Shown: positions 17,343-27,739, counted from the first letter of the stretch. The stretch is 64,000 nucleotides of DNA from Lacinutrix mariniflava (GCF_001418015.1 NZ_LIQG01000026.1:310001-374000), one strand, 5' to 3'. Notes: a model not told the origin generated them from the sequence alone. A program made the numbers and translations.

Positions 17343-17951
17343 TTATTTTGCTAAAGCATAACGTCTCTCTACTTCGTTCCAGTTAATTACATTAAAAAAT
17401 GCATCAATATAATCTGGTCTTCTGTTTTGGTAATTTAAATAGTAAGCATGTTCCCATACATCTAATCCTAATATTGGCGTTCCTCCACAAGTTACTCCTG
17501 GCATTAATGGATTGTCTTGATTTGGTGTAGAACAAACTTCTACCTTTCCTCCTTTATGCACGCATAACCAAGCCCATCCAGAACCAAATTGTGTTGCAGC
17601 TGCTTTACTAAAAGCTTCTTTAAAAGCATCTACAGATCCATAAGCTGCTTCAATAGCATCTTTTAAATCTCCAGATAAACGTCCTTTATCTTCTGGGTTC
17701 ATTACTTCCCAAAATAACGAGTGATTATAAAAACCTCCACCATTATTTCTAACACCTTTATTATCCATATCAAGGTTACTTAATATGTTTTCTATAGTTT
17801 TTCCTTCTAAATCTGTACCTTCAATAGCAGCATTTAATTTAGTTGTATATCCATTGTGGTGCTTAGAGTGGTGTATTTCCATTGTACGAGCGTCAATATT
17901 TGGTTCTAAAGCGTCGTAAGCGTATTTTAATTTCGGTAATTCGAAAGCCAT
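17343..17951 (-). CDS. sodA: Superoxide dismutase, Fe/Mn type
   Basis: Converts superoxide to peroxide and oxygen. The 202-residue cytosolic enzyme has metal ligands His27, His77, Asp164 and His168 (the last two in [18 protein letters not shown]). Gly73 and Phe74 in [11 protein letters not shown] and the GSGWAWL segment are standard. Metal choice cannot be assigned from sequence alone, so sodB is an alternative symbol. The single-gene transcript is convergent with pheS. Its promoter region carries a TGTGAGT/ACTCACA inverted repeat also echoed near the osmC/ahpD-like pair. Confidence 0.96.
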   Translation of the reverse strand: MAFELPKLKYAYDALEPNIDARTMEIHHSKHHNGYTTKLNAAIEGTDLEGKTIENILSNLDMDNKGVRNNGGGFYNHSLFWEVMNPEDKGRLSGDLKDAIEAAYGSVDAFKEAFSKAAATQFGSGWAWLCVHKGGKVEVCSTPNQDNPLMPGVTCGGTPILGLDVWEHAYYLNYQNRRPDYIDAFFNVINWNEVERRYALAK

Positions 17952-17979
17952 AATTTTTTATGTTTATGTTAATAATTCT

Positions 17980-18029
17980 GTGAGTGTAAATTTAACACTT
18001 TAACAAATCAATTAAAAATTAAACTCACA
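17980..18029. promoter_or_regulatory. Inverted repeat at the sod promoter
   Basis: TGTGAGT at 17980-17986 and ACTCACA at 18023-18029 form a perfect 7-bp inverted repeat around a -7-like TAAATTTA (17987-17994, minus strand). Possible operator for an oxidative-stress regulator; nothing identifies the protein. Confidence 0.35.
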
Positions 18030-18154
18030 CTAAGTCTTTTGTTTTAATAATAGTTTAACAACTTGATTTTTAAACTATTCCATTTTCTTCTTAAAAAAAC
18101 GAGATTTAAACACGCTTCACACTAATTGTTTTTATCTTGTACTAAAATTATTAA

Positions 18155-21100
18155 ATGTCGTCAAACTCTTCATTTCAAGTCTATAATGCCTCTGCGGGAA
18201 GCGGTAAAACTTTCACCTTAGTTAAAGAATACCTTAAAATTCTGTTTTCTGCTTCAGGAAATTATCAATTTAGAAATATTCTTGCCATTACATTTACCAA
18301 TAAAGCAGTTGGAGAAATGAAAGCGCGTATTTTAGAAATGTTAAAAACTTTTTCAGAAGAAGATGCTTTAAAAAATCCGCATCCAATGTTTACAAACATT
18401 GTTGAAGATTTAAAAATGAAACCTGAGGTACTTCAAAAAAAATCTAAAGACATTTTAAACACCATCATGCATAATTATGCAGCATTCGATATCTCGACTA
18501 TTGATGGGTTTAACCACAGACTAATTAGAACCTTTGCTCACGATTTAAATTTACCACTCAATTTTGAGGTAGAATTAGACACAGAATCTTTATTAAATGA
18601 AGCTGTAGATCGTTTAATAGCAAAAGCAGGAACCAATAAAGAGTTAACAAAAATATTAGTAGATTTTGCCATAGAAAAAGCAGACGACGATAAAAGTTGG
18701 GATGTTGCAAGAGATTTTAACAATATCGCAAAACTACTCACTAAAGAAAGTGATTTAGATTTTGTAAAAACACTTAATGGCAAGTCTTTAAAAGATTTTC
18801 AGAATCTAAAAGAACTATTGGTTTCTCAAATTAAAATAACACAAGAAAATGTTATCGCTTCTGCCGAAAACCTACTGAGTCTTTTTGAAACAAGCGCTTT
18901 AGAGTTTAATGATTTTTCGGGTGGTTATTTACCAAAACATTTTGAAAAAATAAGTCAAGGCAATTTTGAAATAGGTTTTGTCGCAAAATGGCAAGACGAT
19001 TTAGATACAAAAACATTATATCCCAAACGTGTTTCGGAGGCAACAAAACAAACAATAGAAAGTATTCAACCACAAATAGCAGAGACCTTTACAAAAACTA
19101 AAGAAGGCGTTTTTCATATTAAATTTTTAAAATTATTTTACAAAAACCTAACACCTTTATCTGTTTTAACCGTTATTAATAAAGAATTAATAGACATTAA
19201 AACCGAGGAAAATAAAATGCTAATTAGCGAGTTCAATGCTATTATTAGTAACGAAATAAAAGACCAACCTACTCCATTTATCTATGAAAGAATGGGCGAA
19301 AAGTTTAAACATTATTTTATAGACGAGTTTCAAGATACCTCGCAAATGCAATGGGAGAATTTAACACCATTAGTAGATAGTACTTTATCTGGAGAAAATA
19401 TTAAAGCAGAAAAAGGAACCGCCATGATTGTTGGCGATGCTAAACAAGCTATTTACAGATGGAGAGGCGGAAAAGCAGAGCAATTTATGGAGTTGTTTAA
19501 TAAAAACTCTAAGCCATTTTACATTGAACAAGATGTAAAAAACCTGGGTTCAAATTTTAGAAGTTTCGAAACAATCGTTAATTTTAACAATGCTTTATTC
19601 AAGCATATTTCTTCACATGCGCTTTCTAACGAAGATTATGCTAATCTCTATGAACAATCACATCAAGAACCATCTAAAGACACGAAAGGTTTTGTAAACC
19701 TTAATTTTATCGATTTTGAAGATGAAGAAAATGATAAAGATGACGTTTACACACAGCATATTTTCGATACCATAAAATCCTGCCAAGAAAATGGTTATGC
19801 TCTAAAAGACATTTGTATTCTTGTTAGAAAGAAAAAACATGGTATTGCTATTGCAGAATTTTTAAGCAGTCAAAATATAAAGATTACATCTAGTGAAACA
19901 ATGCTTATTAATAATGCGCCTGAAGTGCAACTCATTAACAATGTACTTACAGTATTAGTAAACCCAAACGACACAGAGTGTAAAGTTAATATTTTAGATT
20001 TTTTAGCTGATAAGTATGACGTTAAAGACAAACACGAGTTTTTTAAAAATAATTTATTTTTAGATATAGAACACTTCTTTAAAAGCTTTGAAACTTTCGG
20101 AATAAATATTAATCCAAATTTATTAGTACAACAAGGGTTGTTTGATCTCGCTGAAACTGTTGTAAGGAGCTTTAAATTAGTAGAAACATCTAACGCATAT
20201 GTTCAGTTTTATCTAGATACCGTACTAGAATATTCGCAAAAAAACATTTCAGACTTGTCTTCCTACCTAGAGTATTTCAATTCTAAAAAAGAAAAATTAA
20301 GTATCGTTTCTCCGGAAGAACAAGATGCTATACAGATAATGACTATTCATAAATCTAAAGGTTTGGAATTTCCCGTAGTTATCTTTCCATATGCTGAGAT
20401 TAACATCTACGAAGACATAGAGCCTAAAGAATGGTTTCTATTAGACCCTGAAAAGTACAACGGTTTTAAATATGCATTATTAAATTATAATAAAGCCTTC
20501 GAAGATTTTGGAGAAGAAGGCAAATCTATTTATTCAAGACACCAAGCAGAGTTAGAACTTGATAGTTTGAATTTATTATATGTAGCATTAACCAGACCCG
20601 TAGAACAACTATATATTATAGGTAAAAAAGATATTAATAAAAAAGGTGAAGTAAATTTAAAATCTTACTCTGGACTACTAATCGACTACCTAATGAATAC
20701 TGGACATTGGAATGATGCAGAGACGACTTACAGTTTTGGCTCTCCAGAAAAACCAGAATCTAAAGCAAAAGAACAAAGTATAAATACTATAGAACAACAA
20801 GAATTTATATCTACAGCAAAAGAAGATCATAATATTAGGGTAATTGCAAATTCAGGATATTTATGGGATACAAAACAAGAGGATGCAATAGAAAAAGGAA
20901 ATTTAGTGCACGATATTATGGAACACGTAAAAGTAGAAAGTGATGTCGATATAGCTATTAACAATTTTGAAAGCGATGGCGTAATAAACAACACTCAAGC
21001 AAAAGCCTTAAAAATTTCAATTCTTAAAATTATAAATCGAGAAGACTTAAAACCTTACTTCTCTGGTGGCAATACAATCTATAACGAACGTGATATTATC

Positions 21101-21301
21101 TCTAAAAACGGAAAAATATACAGACCAGATCGTTTAGTTATAATTAATAACGAAGTAACTATTATAGATTACAAAACTGGAAAACTAAACCCAAAACACC
21201 AACATCAATTACAAGATTATCAAGATGTTTTAGAAGACATGGGATTTAAAGTAGTTAAGAAATTACTACTATATATAAATGATGATGTAACAATAGTTTA
21301 A
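18155..21301 (+). CDS. addA: AddA/RecB-like UvrD-family helicase-nuclease
   Basis: A 1048-residue subunit of an AddAB-type DNA end-processing complex used in double-strand break repair. All SF1 motifs are visible: Walker A ASAGSGKT (residues 12-19), TFTNKAVGEMKARI, motif II FIDEFQDTSQMQW, AIYRWRGGKAEQF, GSNFRSFETIVNFN, IMTIHKSKGLEFPVV and LLYVALTRPVEQLYI. A C-terminal PD-(D/E)xK nuclease follows (GNLVHDIMEHVK, then YRPDRLVI and TIIDYKTGK). Its partner is probably the AddB-like protein at 24141-26894, separated here by kbl and an OmpA gene. Confidence 0.9.
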   Translation: MSSNSSFQVYNASAGSGKTFTLVKEYLKILFSASGNYQFRNILAITFTNKAVGEMKARILEMLKTFSEEDALKNPHPMFTNIVEDLKMKPEVLQKKSKDILNTIMHNYAAFDISTIDGFNHRLIRTFAHDLNLPLNFEVELDTESLLNEAVDRLIAKAGTNKELTKILVDFAIEKADDDKSWDVARDFNNIAKLLTKESDLDFVKTLNGKSLKDFQNLKELLVSQIKITQENVIASAENLLSLFETSALEFNDFSGGYLPKHFEKISQGNFEIGFVAKWQDDLDTKTLYPKRVSEATKQTIESIQPQIAETFTKTKEGVFHIKFLKLFYKNLTPLSVLTVINKELIDIKTEENKMLISEFNAIISNEIKDQPTPFIYERMGEKFKHYFIDEFQDTSQMQWENLTPLVDSTLSGENIKAEKGTAMIVGDAKQAIYRWRGGKAEQFMELFNKNSKPFYIEQDVKNLGSNFRSFETIVNFNNALFKHISSHALSNEDYANLYEQSHQEPSKDTKGFVNLNFIDFEDEENDKDDVYTQHIFDTIKSCQENGYALKDICILVRKKKHGIAIAEFLSSQNIKITSSETMLINNAPEVQLINNVLTVLVNPNDTECKVNILDFLADKYDVKDKHEFFKNNLFLDIEHFFKSFETFGININPNLLVQQGLFDLAETVVRSFKLVETSNAYVQFYLDTVLEYSQKNISDLSSYLEYFNSKKEKLSIVSPEEQDAIQIMTIHKSKGLEFPVVIFPYAEINIYEDIEPKEWFLLDPEKYNGFKYALLNYNKAFEDFGEEGKSIYSRHQAELELDSLNLLYVALTRPVEQLYIIGKKDINKKGEVNLKSYSGLLIDYLMNTGHWNDAETTYSFGSPEKPESKAKEQSINTIEQQEFISTAKEDHNIRVIANSGYLWDTKQEDAIEKGNLVHDIMEHVKVESDVDIAINNFESDGVINNTQAKALKISILKIINREDLKPYFSGGNTIYNERDIISKNGKIYRPDRLVIINNEVTIIDYKTGKLNPKHQHQLQDYQDVLEDMGFKVVKKLLLYINDDVTIV

Positions 21302-21309
21302 TAAATTTG
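21302..21309 (+). promoter_or_regulatory. -7 promoter element for kbl
   Basis: An exact TAAATTTG (TAnnTTTG) directly after the addA stop and 26 bases before the kbl start, so kbl need not depend on the addA transcript. No convincing -33 TTTG at the right spacing. Confidence 0.5.
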
Positions 21310-21334
21310 TAGAATCAACAAACACAAAATAAAC

Positions 21335-22531
21335 ATGTACGGTAAAATACAACAACACTTACAACAAGAAATAAAAGACATTAAAGATAATGGTCTTTAT
21401 AAAGAAGAACGCATAATCACATCTCCTCAAGGTGCAGAGATAACTTTAAGTACTGGTGAAACAGTTTTAAACTTTTGTGCAAACAACTATTTAGGCTTAT
21501 CGTCGCATCCAGAGGTAATACAAGCAGCAAAAGATGCCATGGATACTCATGGTTTTGGAATGAGTTCGGTGCGTTTTATTTGTGGTACTCAAGATATACA
21601 CAAAGAGCTAGAGCAAAAAATTGCAGATTTTTATGGTACAGAAGACACCATATTATATGCAGCAGCTTTCGATGCTAACGGTGGTGTTTTCGAGCCTTTA
21701 TTAGGAAAAGAAGATGCAATTATATCCGACTCTTTAAACCACGCCTCTATTATAGATGGTGTTCGTTTATGTAAAGCTGCCCGTTATCGCTACCAAAATA
21801 GTGACATGGCAGATTTAGAACAACAACTAATAGATGCTAATAAAAATGGTGCAAGACATAAAATAATAGTTACCGATGGTGTATTCTCTATGGATGGACT
21901 AGTGGCTCCTTTAGATAAAATATGTGATTTAGCAGATAAGTATGATGCTTTAGTAATGATTGACGAATGCCATGCAACAGGATTTATTGGAAAAACTGGT
22001 ATTGGTACATTAGAAGACAAAGGTGTTTTAGGAAGAATCGATATTATTACTGGAACATTAGGAAAAGCTCTAGGTGGAGCTATGGGTGGTTATACAACTG
22101 CTAAAAAAGAAGTGATAGACCTTTTACGTCAACGTTCTAGACCGTATTTGTTTTCGAATTCTTTAGCACCAGCTATTGTTGGCGCCTCTATTAAAGTGTT
22201 CGATATGCTTAAAAATGACACTTCTCTAAGAGATAAGCTTGAAAGCAATACCAACTACTTTAAAAAAGGAATGAAGTCTGCTGGTTTTGATATTATTGAT
22301 GGAGACTCTGCTATAGTTCCAGTTATGCTATATGATGCAAAATTATCTCAAACAATGGCAAATATGCTATTAAAAGAAGGTATCTACGTTATTGGCTTCT
22401 TTTTTCCGGTTGTTCCCAAAGGAAAAGCTAGAATTAGAGTACAACTATCTGCAGCACACGAACAAAGCCACTTAGACAAGGCGATCGAAGCTTTTATTAA
22501 GGTCGGAAAAACACTAGATATTATTAAATAA
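21335..22531 (+). CDS. kbl: Glycine C-acetyltransferase (2-amino-3-ketobutyrate CoA ligase)
   Basis: A 398-residue PLP enzyme of the alpha-oxoamine synthase family that splits 2-amino-3-oxobutyrate into glycine and acetyl-CoA in threonine breakdown. The [16 protein letters not shown] start, [26 protein letters not shown] and the PLP-Lys loop [14 protein letters not shown] (Lys244) are present. The usual partner, threonine dehydrogenase (tdh), is not adjacent. The close relative serine palmitoyltransferase is an alternative, but the N-terminus and length match Kbl better. Confidence 0.92.
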   Translation: MYGKIQQHLQQEIKDIKDNGLYKEERIITSPQGAEITLSTGETVLNFCANNYLGLSSHPEVIQAAKDAMDTHGFGMSSVRFICGTQDIHKELEQKIADFYGTEDTILYAAAFDANGGVFEPLLGKEDAIISDSLNHASIIDGVRLCKAARYRYQNSDMADLEQQLIDANKNGARHKIIVTDGVFSMDGLVAPLDKICDLADKYDALVMIDECHATGFIGKTGIGTLEDKGVLGRIDIITGTLGKALGGAMGGYTTAKKEVIDLLRQRSRPYLFSNSLAPAIVGASIKVFDMLKNDTSLRDKLESNTNYFKKGMKSAGFDIIDGDSAIVPVMLYDAKLSQTMANMLLKEGIYVIGFFFPVVPKGKARIRVQLSAAHEQSHLDKAIEAFIKVGKTLDIIK

Positions 22532-22575
22532 CCATTATATATTTTAACATTTTAGCACAAGAATCAATATTTTTA

Positions 22576-22583
22576 TATATTTG
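22576..22583 (+). promoter_or_regulatory. -7 promoter element for OmpA-like gene
   Basis: An exact TATATTTG, 63 bases before the start, with a TTAG about 20 bases upstream that partly fits the -33 TTTG. An AT-rich leader follows. Confidence 0.55.
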
Positions 22584-22645
22584 TCTTTGTTAATACTATT
22601 TAACAACTTATTTTTGCTTTTAATTAACACTTAAAAATTAAATTT

Positions 22646-24070
22646 TTGAATATGAAAAATCTTAGCAGATTATTATTCACTCTAGTACTTGTAGTAAGTT
22701 TTAGTAATGTGAATGCACAAGACCAAGACAATCCTTGGGCTATTAATTTTGGAATTAATGCGGTAGATTTCTACCCAACTAACGACGGGTTTCCTCAAGC
22801 AACTGAGACTTTTGATGAGTACTTTAATGCTTCTGATCACTGGAATATCCTTCCATCTTTATCTACAATATCTGTATCTAAGTATATGGGTAACAACTTT
22901 TCTTTACAAGCTGGTGGTTCTATCAACAAAATTGAAAAGTATGGAGATGCAACAGTAGCTGATTTAAACTACTATGCAGTTGATGGTAACGTAAGATACC
23001 ACCTTGCTGAAATAATTAAAAGTAAAAAATTAGATCCAACAGTTGGTGTTGGTGGTGGTTATACTTGGGTTGAAGAAGGTGCTTTTAACACAAATGGTGT
23101 TGGTGGTAGCAACAATAATGGTGCTGGTACATTAAACGGTTCTTTAGGTTTAACTTACTGGTTTACTGATAACGTAGGTTTCTCAGTAGAGTCTAAGTAT
23201 AAGCATTCATTTGAAGATTATTTAGATTCTCACTTCCAACATTCTGCAGGTTTTACTGTAAAGTTTGGAGGAACTGATACTGATGGTGATGGTATATTCG
23301 ATAAGAATGATGCTTGTCCAGAAGTTAAAGGTTTAGAAGCTTTCAACGGTTGTCCTGATACTGATGGTGATGGAATCGAAGATTCTAAAGATTCTTGTCC
23401 TAACGAAGCTGGTTTAGCTGAGTTCAACGGTTGTCCTGATACTGATGGTGACGGAGTTGTAGATGGTAGCGATGATTGTCCTACTGTTAAAGGTCTTAAA
23501 TCTTTAAACGGTTGTCCTGATGCTGATGGTGATGGTGTAGCTGATTCTAAAGACAAATGTCCTAAAGAAGCTGGTCCAGCTGCTAACAATGGATGTCCTT
23601 GGGCTGATACTGATGGTGATGGAGTAACTGATAATGTTGACAAGTGTCCTAAAGTAGTAGGTACAGTTGCAAACAATGGTTGTCCTGAAGTTGTTGAAGT
23701 TGTTCAACCAACTCAAGAAGTTATCGATAGATTAAATAGCTATGCTAGAACAATCTTATTTAACTCTGGAAAATCAAGTTTCCAAGAACAAGCTTACCAA
23801 TCTTTAAAAGATATTACAGCTATATTAAAAGAGTATCCAGATTCTAACTTCTCTATCGAAGGTCATACTGATAGTGTAGGTGCTAAATCTTCTAACCAAT
23901 TATTATCTGAAAGAAGAGCTAACGCAGTAAGAGATTACTTAATAGCTAATGGTATCTCTAAAGCGAGATTAACTTCTTACGGTTTTGGTGAAGATTACCC
24001 AGTAGATTCTAATGCTACAAGAAATGGTAGAAAAAACAACAGACGTACTGAGATTAAACTTAAAAAATAA
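22646..24070 (+). CDS. OmpA family protein with thrombospondin type 3 repeats
   Basis: A 474-residue outer-membrane protein. Signal peptide 1-25 (ending SNVNAQ), an N-terminal eight-strand barrel (about 28-208), five calcium-binding TSP type 3 repeats (about 211-345; DTDGDG...CP units), then a periplasmic OmpA peptidoglycan-binding domain (about 366-474; FSIEGHTDSVGAKSSNQLLSERRA, NRRTEIKLKK). It tethers the outer membrane to peptidoglycan and is usually among the most abundant Bacteroidota proteins. Strong promoter and terminator signals flank it, so it is a single-gene transcript. Confidence 0.95.
   Translation: MNMKNLSRLLFTLVLVVSFSNVNAQDQDNPWAINFGINAVDFYPTNDGFPQATETFDEYFNASDHWNILPSLSTISVSKYMGNNFSLQAGGSINKIEKYGDATVADLNYYAVDGNVRYHLAEIIKSKKLDPTVGVGGGYTWVEEGAFNTNGVGGSNNNGAGTLNGSLGLTYWFTDNVGFSVESKYKHSFEDYLDSHFQHSAGFTVKFGGTDTDGDGIFDKNDACPEVKGLEAFNGCPDTDGDGIEDSKDSCPNEAGLAEFNGCPDTDGDGVVDGSDDCPTVKGLKSLNGCPDADGDGVADSKDKCPKEAGPAANNGCPWADTDGDGVTDNVDKCPKVVGTVANNGCPEVVEVVQPTQEVIDRLNSYARTILFNSGKSSFQEQAYQSLKDITAILKEYPDSNFSIEGHTDSVGAKSSNQLLSERRANAVRDYLIANGISKARLTSYGFGEDYPVDSNATRNGRKNNRRTEIKLKK
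23276..23690 (+). repeat. Tandem TSP type 3 coding repeat, five units
   Basis: Five units of about 75-90 bases, each encoding D-x-DGDG-x5-D-x2-CP followed by a short spacer and NGCP. GATACTGATGGTGATGG-type blocks recur nearly unchanged. The DNA-level similarity makes unit gain or loss by slippage possible. Confidence 0.85.
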
Positions 24071-24098
24071 GTTTCTCATTACTTTTAAATAAGTTTTT

Positions 24099-24128
24099 AA
24101 AAACGCTTCGGTTTACCGAAGCGTTTTT
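24099..24128 (+). terminator. Intrinsic terminator after OmpA-like gene
   Basis: AAACGCTTCGG pairs with CCGAAGCGTTT around TTTA, followed by a T tract (24121-24131). Stem of 11 bp or more. It separates the OmpA gene from the AddB-like gene 12 bases downstream. Confidence 0.88.
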
Positions 24129-24140
24129 TATTTTTATACA

Positions 24141-26894
24141 ATGAAATCATTTATTTTCGATGTATTAAAAAACCTTAAAGATAAAGGTGAAGACTTATCA
24201 AGCCTTAGCTTTATATTACCAAGTAAACGTGCTGGTGTCTTCCTTAGACAGGAACTATCTGCTGTAGTAAATAAAACAATATTCTCACCTAATATTATTA
24301 GTATTGAAGAGTTTGTTGAAGATTTAGCCAAGCTAAAATCGATTACCAACACAGAACTGTTATTCGAGTTTTACAACTCCTATCTAGCTTTAACTCCAAA
24401 AAAGGAGCAAGAACCATTTGAAAGCTTTTCTAAATGGGCTCAAATATTACTTCAAGATTTTAACGAAATAGATCGTTACCTCATTCCTCAAAATAAAATA
24501 TTCGATTATTTAGGAGCAATAAAAGAATTAGACCACTGGTCTCTAGAAGATAACAAAACAGATGTTGTAAAAAACTATCTTAAGTTTTGGGACAAATTAA
24601 AACTCTATTACAAACATTATACAGAAGCTTTAATAGACAAGAAAACAGGTTATCAAGGTTTAATATATAGACAAGCTGTAACAAACATTAAAAATTATTG
24701 TTCTAGCACTGAGCAGAAACATATTTTTTTAGGGTTCAATGCACTAAATACAGCCGAGGAAACCATAATCCAGGAGCTACTTGAAAATAGCTTAGCAGAA
24801 GTATTTTGGGATGTTGACGACGTTTTTATTAACAATCCAATTCACGATGCTGGTTTATTTACCAGAAACCATAAAACTAATTGGAAGTACTTTGAAAAAA
24901 ACCCATTTAATTGGATAACTAACCACTATTCTAAATCTAAAAATATTGAAATATTAGGTGTACCCAAAAATATAGGTCAAGCAAAAACCATTGGATCAAT
25001 TTTAAAAATAATTGAAACTCAAAATCCAAACCTTAAAAGTACGGCAGTTGTTCTTGGGGACGAAAACTTACTTATCCCAGTTTTAAACTCAATTCCATCA
25101 TCAATAGATAAGCTTAATATAACGATGGGATTTCCTTTAAGTTCTATTCCGCTCGCATCACTTTTTGAACAACTTTTTGCTATTCATAAAAAAGCATCCG
25201 ATAAGTATTATTACAAAGATATCATTGGTCTTTTATCTCATCAATTTATAAGACCTTTATTTTCTAATGAGGACACTAACACCGCTTCTCTATTGATTGA
25301 GACCATAAAAAAGAACAACTTAGTATACTTATCCCTAATTGATTTAAAAGCATACACAAAAAACAATTCAGAAATATTAGAGCTCCTTTTTAATAATTGG
25401 AAAAATACAGCAAACAATGCTATTGAAAATTGCTTCTTTCTAATAAAATCAATAAAAGAACATCTGTCTATAAAGAAAGAAGACCATCTAATATCCCTAG
25501 AATATCTATACCGCTTTAATAAGCTCTTTAATGAACTCTTTAGGCTAAACGAAAGCTATAAACATATAAATGATATATCTGCACTCTTTAGCATCTACAA
25601 AGAACTATTAACCAGTGAGACATTAGACTTCCAAGGAGAACCTTTAGAAGGCCTTCAAGTCATGGGAATGTTAGAATCTCGTGTATTAGATTTCGAAACA
25701 GTAATTATCTCTAGTGTAAATGAAGGTGTTCTACCATCTGGAAAATCAAACAACTCTTTTATTCCATTTGATGTAAAGGTAGAAAACGAATTACCTACTT
25801 ATAAAGAAAAGGATGCTGTTTATACTTATCACTTTTATAGATTATTACAGAGAGCAAAAAACGTGTATATTCTTTATAATACCGAAGCTGATATATTAAC
25901 TGGTGGTGAAAAAAGCCGTTTTATCAATCAATTAGAGTTAGAAGATATTCATACTTTTAATCATAAAATTGTAACACCTCAAGTTCCAAGTTTCAATACA
26001 GAATTAAAAGAAATTGTAAAAACTAAAGCAATAGTAAATCAATTAAAAGAAATAGCAAAACGAGGTTTCTCTCCTTCTTCTTTAACAAATTATACAAGAA
26101 ACCCACTTGACTTCTATTACCAGAAACTACTTGGTATAAAAGATCTTGAAGATGTTGAAGAAACTGTTGCCGCCAACACCATGGGAACTGTTGTTCATGA
26201 CACCTTAGAAGCTCTATACATACCGTCTATTGGTAAACTTTTACAGGTTGAAGATATAAAAAAAATGATTCCTAAGATTGATAGCAATATCACCATGTTC
26301 TTCAAAAAAGTGTATGCCGATGGAGACATGACTAAAGGTAAAAACCTTATTATTTTTGAAATTGCCAAACGTTACGTACAAAACTTCTTAAATTTAGAAA
26401 TCAAGGATTTAAAAGCAGGTAATACTATAAAGATAATTGCTCTAGAGGCAAAAACAGAAATACCATTAAACATACCCGAATTAGGCTTTGAGGTCAACCT
26501 TAAAGGTACTGTGGATCGTGTAGACGAATACAATGGTATTACTAGGATTATAGATTATAAAACAGGAAAAGTTGATGCCTCCCAAACTTCAATACTCGAC
26601 TGGGAAGATATAACTTCCGATTATAAAAAATACAGTAAAAGCTTTCAAATACTCGCTTATGCTTACATGATGAATACGGTTAAACCTCTAAATTTCCCAA
26701 TTGAAGCTGGAATAATTTCATTTAAAAATTTAAACGCTGGCTTTCTAAAGTTCACAAAAAAAGAAAAACAAAGAGGTGGAAATAAAGACACTTTAATTAC
26801 GCAAGAAACGTTAGACAGCTACTTTGAAGAATTAAAAAAGCTAATTATAGAAATTTGTAATCCTGAGATTAATTTTATCGAAAAAGAAGTGTAA
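24141..26894 (+). CDS. addB: AddB-like PD-(D/E)xK nuclease subunit
   Basis: A 917-residue protein with an inactivated helicase-like body (opening LSFILPSKRAGVFLRQEL, LGFNALNTAEETIIQELL, LQVMGMLESRVLDFETVIISSVNEGVLP) and a C-terminal PD-(D/E)xK nuclease (TMGTVVHDTLEALY, LKGTVDRVDEYNGITRIIDYKTGK). This matches the AddB partner of AddAB helicase-nucleases as found in Bacteroidota. I do not see the four-cysteine iron-sulfur cluster arrangement of Bacillus AddB. The start lies 12 bases after the terminator tail. It overlaps the next gene by one base. Confidence 0.85.
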   Translation: MKSFIFDVLKNLKDKGEDLSSLSFILPSKRAGVFLRQELSAVVNKTIFSPNIISIEEFVEDLAKLKSITNTELLFEFYNSYLALTPKKEQEPFESFSKWAQILLQDFNEIDRYLIPQNKIFDYLGAIKELDHWSLEDNKTDVVKNYLKFWDKLKLYYKHYTEALIDKKTGYQGLIYRQAVTNIKNYCSSTEQKHIFLGFNALNTAEETIIQELLENSLAEVFWDVDDVFINNPIHDAGLFTRNHKTNWKYFEKNPFNWITNHYSKSKNIEILGVPKNIGQAKTIGSILKIIETQNPNLKSTAVVLGDENLLIPVLNSIPSSIDKLNITMGFPLSSIPLASLFEQLFAIHKKASDKYYYKDIIGLLSHQFIRPLFSNEDTNTASLLIETIKKNNLVYLSLIDLKAYTKNNSEILELLFNNWKNTANNAIENCFFLIKSIKEHLSIKKEDHLISLEYLYRFNKLFNELFRLNESYKHINDISALFSIYKELLTSETLDFQGEPLEGLQVMGMLESRVLDFETVIISSVNEGVLPSGKSNNSFIPFDVKVENELPTYKEKDAVYTYHFYRLLQRAKNVYILYNTEADILTGGEKSRFINQLELEDIHTFNHKIVTPQVPSFNTELKEIVKTKAIVNQLKEIAKRGFSPSSLTNYTRNPLDFYYQKLLGIKDLEDVEETVAANTMGTVVHDTLEALYIPSIGKLLQVEDIKKMIPKIDSNITMFFKKVYADGDMTKGKNLIIFEIAKRYVQNFLNLEIKDLKAGNTIKIIALEAKTEIPLNIPELGFEVNLKGTVDRVDEYNGITRIIDYKTGKVDASQTSILDWEDITSDYKKYSKSFQILAYAYMMNTVKPLNFPIEAGIISFKNLNAGFLKFTKKEKQRGGNKDTLITQETLDSYFEELKKLIIEICNPEINFIEKEV

Positions 26895-27739
26895 TGAATA
26901 AACAAAACCAGATTTTACATAACAAGGGACAAAAACCTATTGTTTACGATGTGTTTTATAATGAAACCAAAAAACCTAAACCACTAGTTATTTTCTGTCA
27001 TGGCTATAAAGGTTTTAAAGATTGGGGAAGCTGGAATTTGATGGCGGACGCTTTTAAGAAAGCAGAAATATTCTTTGTAAAATTTAATTTTTCGTACAAT
27101 GGTGGAACACCAGAAAACCCGATAGATTTTCCAGATTTAAAAGCTTTTGCAGAAAACAACTACACTAAAGAATTAAATGATTTAGATACAATATTGAATC
27201 ATTTTTTATCAGAAAATTTTGATTATAAAAAAGAGATAGATTATAAAAATGTCACAATTATAGGGCACTCTCGTGGTGGTGGGATCGCTATAATTAAGGC
27301 CGCTGAAGATTCGAGAATATCCAACTTAATAACTTTGGCTAGCGTATGCGATTTCGAAAAGCGTACTGCTACAATTGGCAATTTAACCCAATGGAAAAAG
27401 GAAGGCGTTAAATATGTTTTAAACGGAAGAACAAAACAACAAATGCCTCATAACTATCAATTTTACACAAATTTTAAAGAAAACGAAGAAAGGTTAAATA
27501 TAGAGAAGGCTGAAAAATCATTACAAATACCACATCTAATAATTCATGCTAAAGATGATCCTTCAGTTAAATTTAATGAAGCAGAATCTCTTCATTCATG
27601 GCATTCAAAAAGTAAATTAATTTCTATTGAGAATAGTGATCATGTTTTTGGAGCTAAACATCCTTGGAAAGAACTAATACCTCCAAAACCTCTAACTCAG
27701 GTAATAGATCACTGTATTGGGCAAATACATAATAACTAG
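26894..27739 (+). CDS. Alpha/beta hydrolase
   Basis: A 281-residue cytosolic serine hydrolase. The nucleophile elbow is GHSRGG (after KNVTIIG), an oxyanion-type HGYKGFKDWGSW motif lies near the N-terminus, DDPS provides the Asp and SDHVFG the His of the triad. Substrate is unknown; dienelactone or peptide ester hydrolase-like. It is translationally coupled to addB (stop TAA and start ATG share one A) although the functions are not obviously related. Its stop overlaps that of the convergent kinase gene. Confidence 0.85.
   Translation: MNKQNQILHNKGQKPIVYDVFYNETKKPKPLVIFCHGYKGFKDWGSWNLMADAFKKAEIFFVKFNFSYNGGTPENPIDFPDLKAFAENNYTKELNDLDTILNHFLSENFDYKKEIDYKNVTIIGHSRGGGIAIIKAAEDSRISNLITLASVCDFEKRTATIGNLTQWKKEGVKYVLNGRTKQQMPHNYQFYTNFKENEERLNIEKAEKSLQIPHLIIHAKDDPSVKFNEAESLHSWHSKSKLISIENSDHVFGAKHPWKELIPPKPLTQVIDHCIGQIHNN

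Noticed and set aside
23230-23676. 148-codon minus-strand ORF opposite the TSP repeats
   Set aside because: Its repeats simply mirror the tandem coding repeats of the OmpA-like gene.
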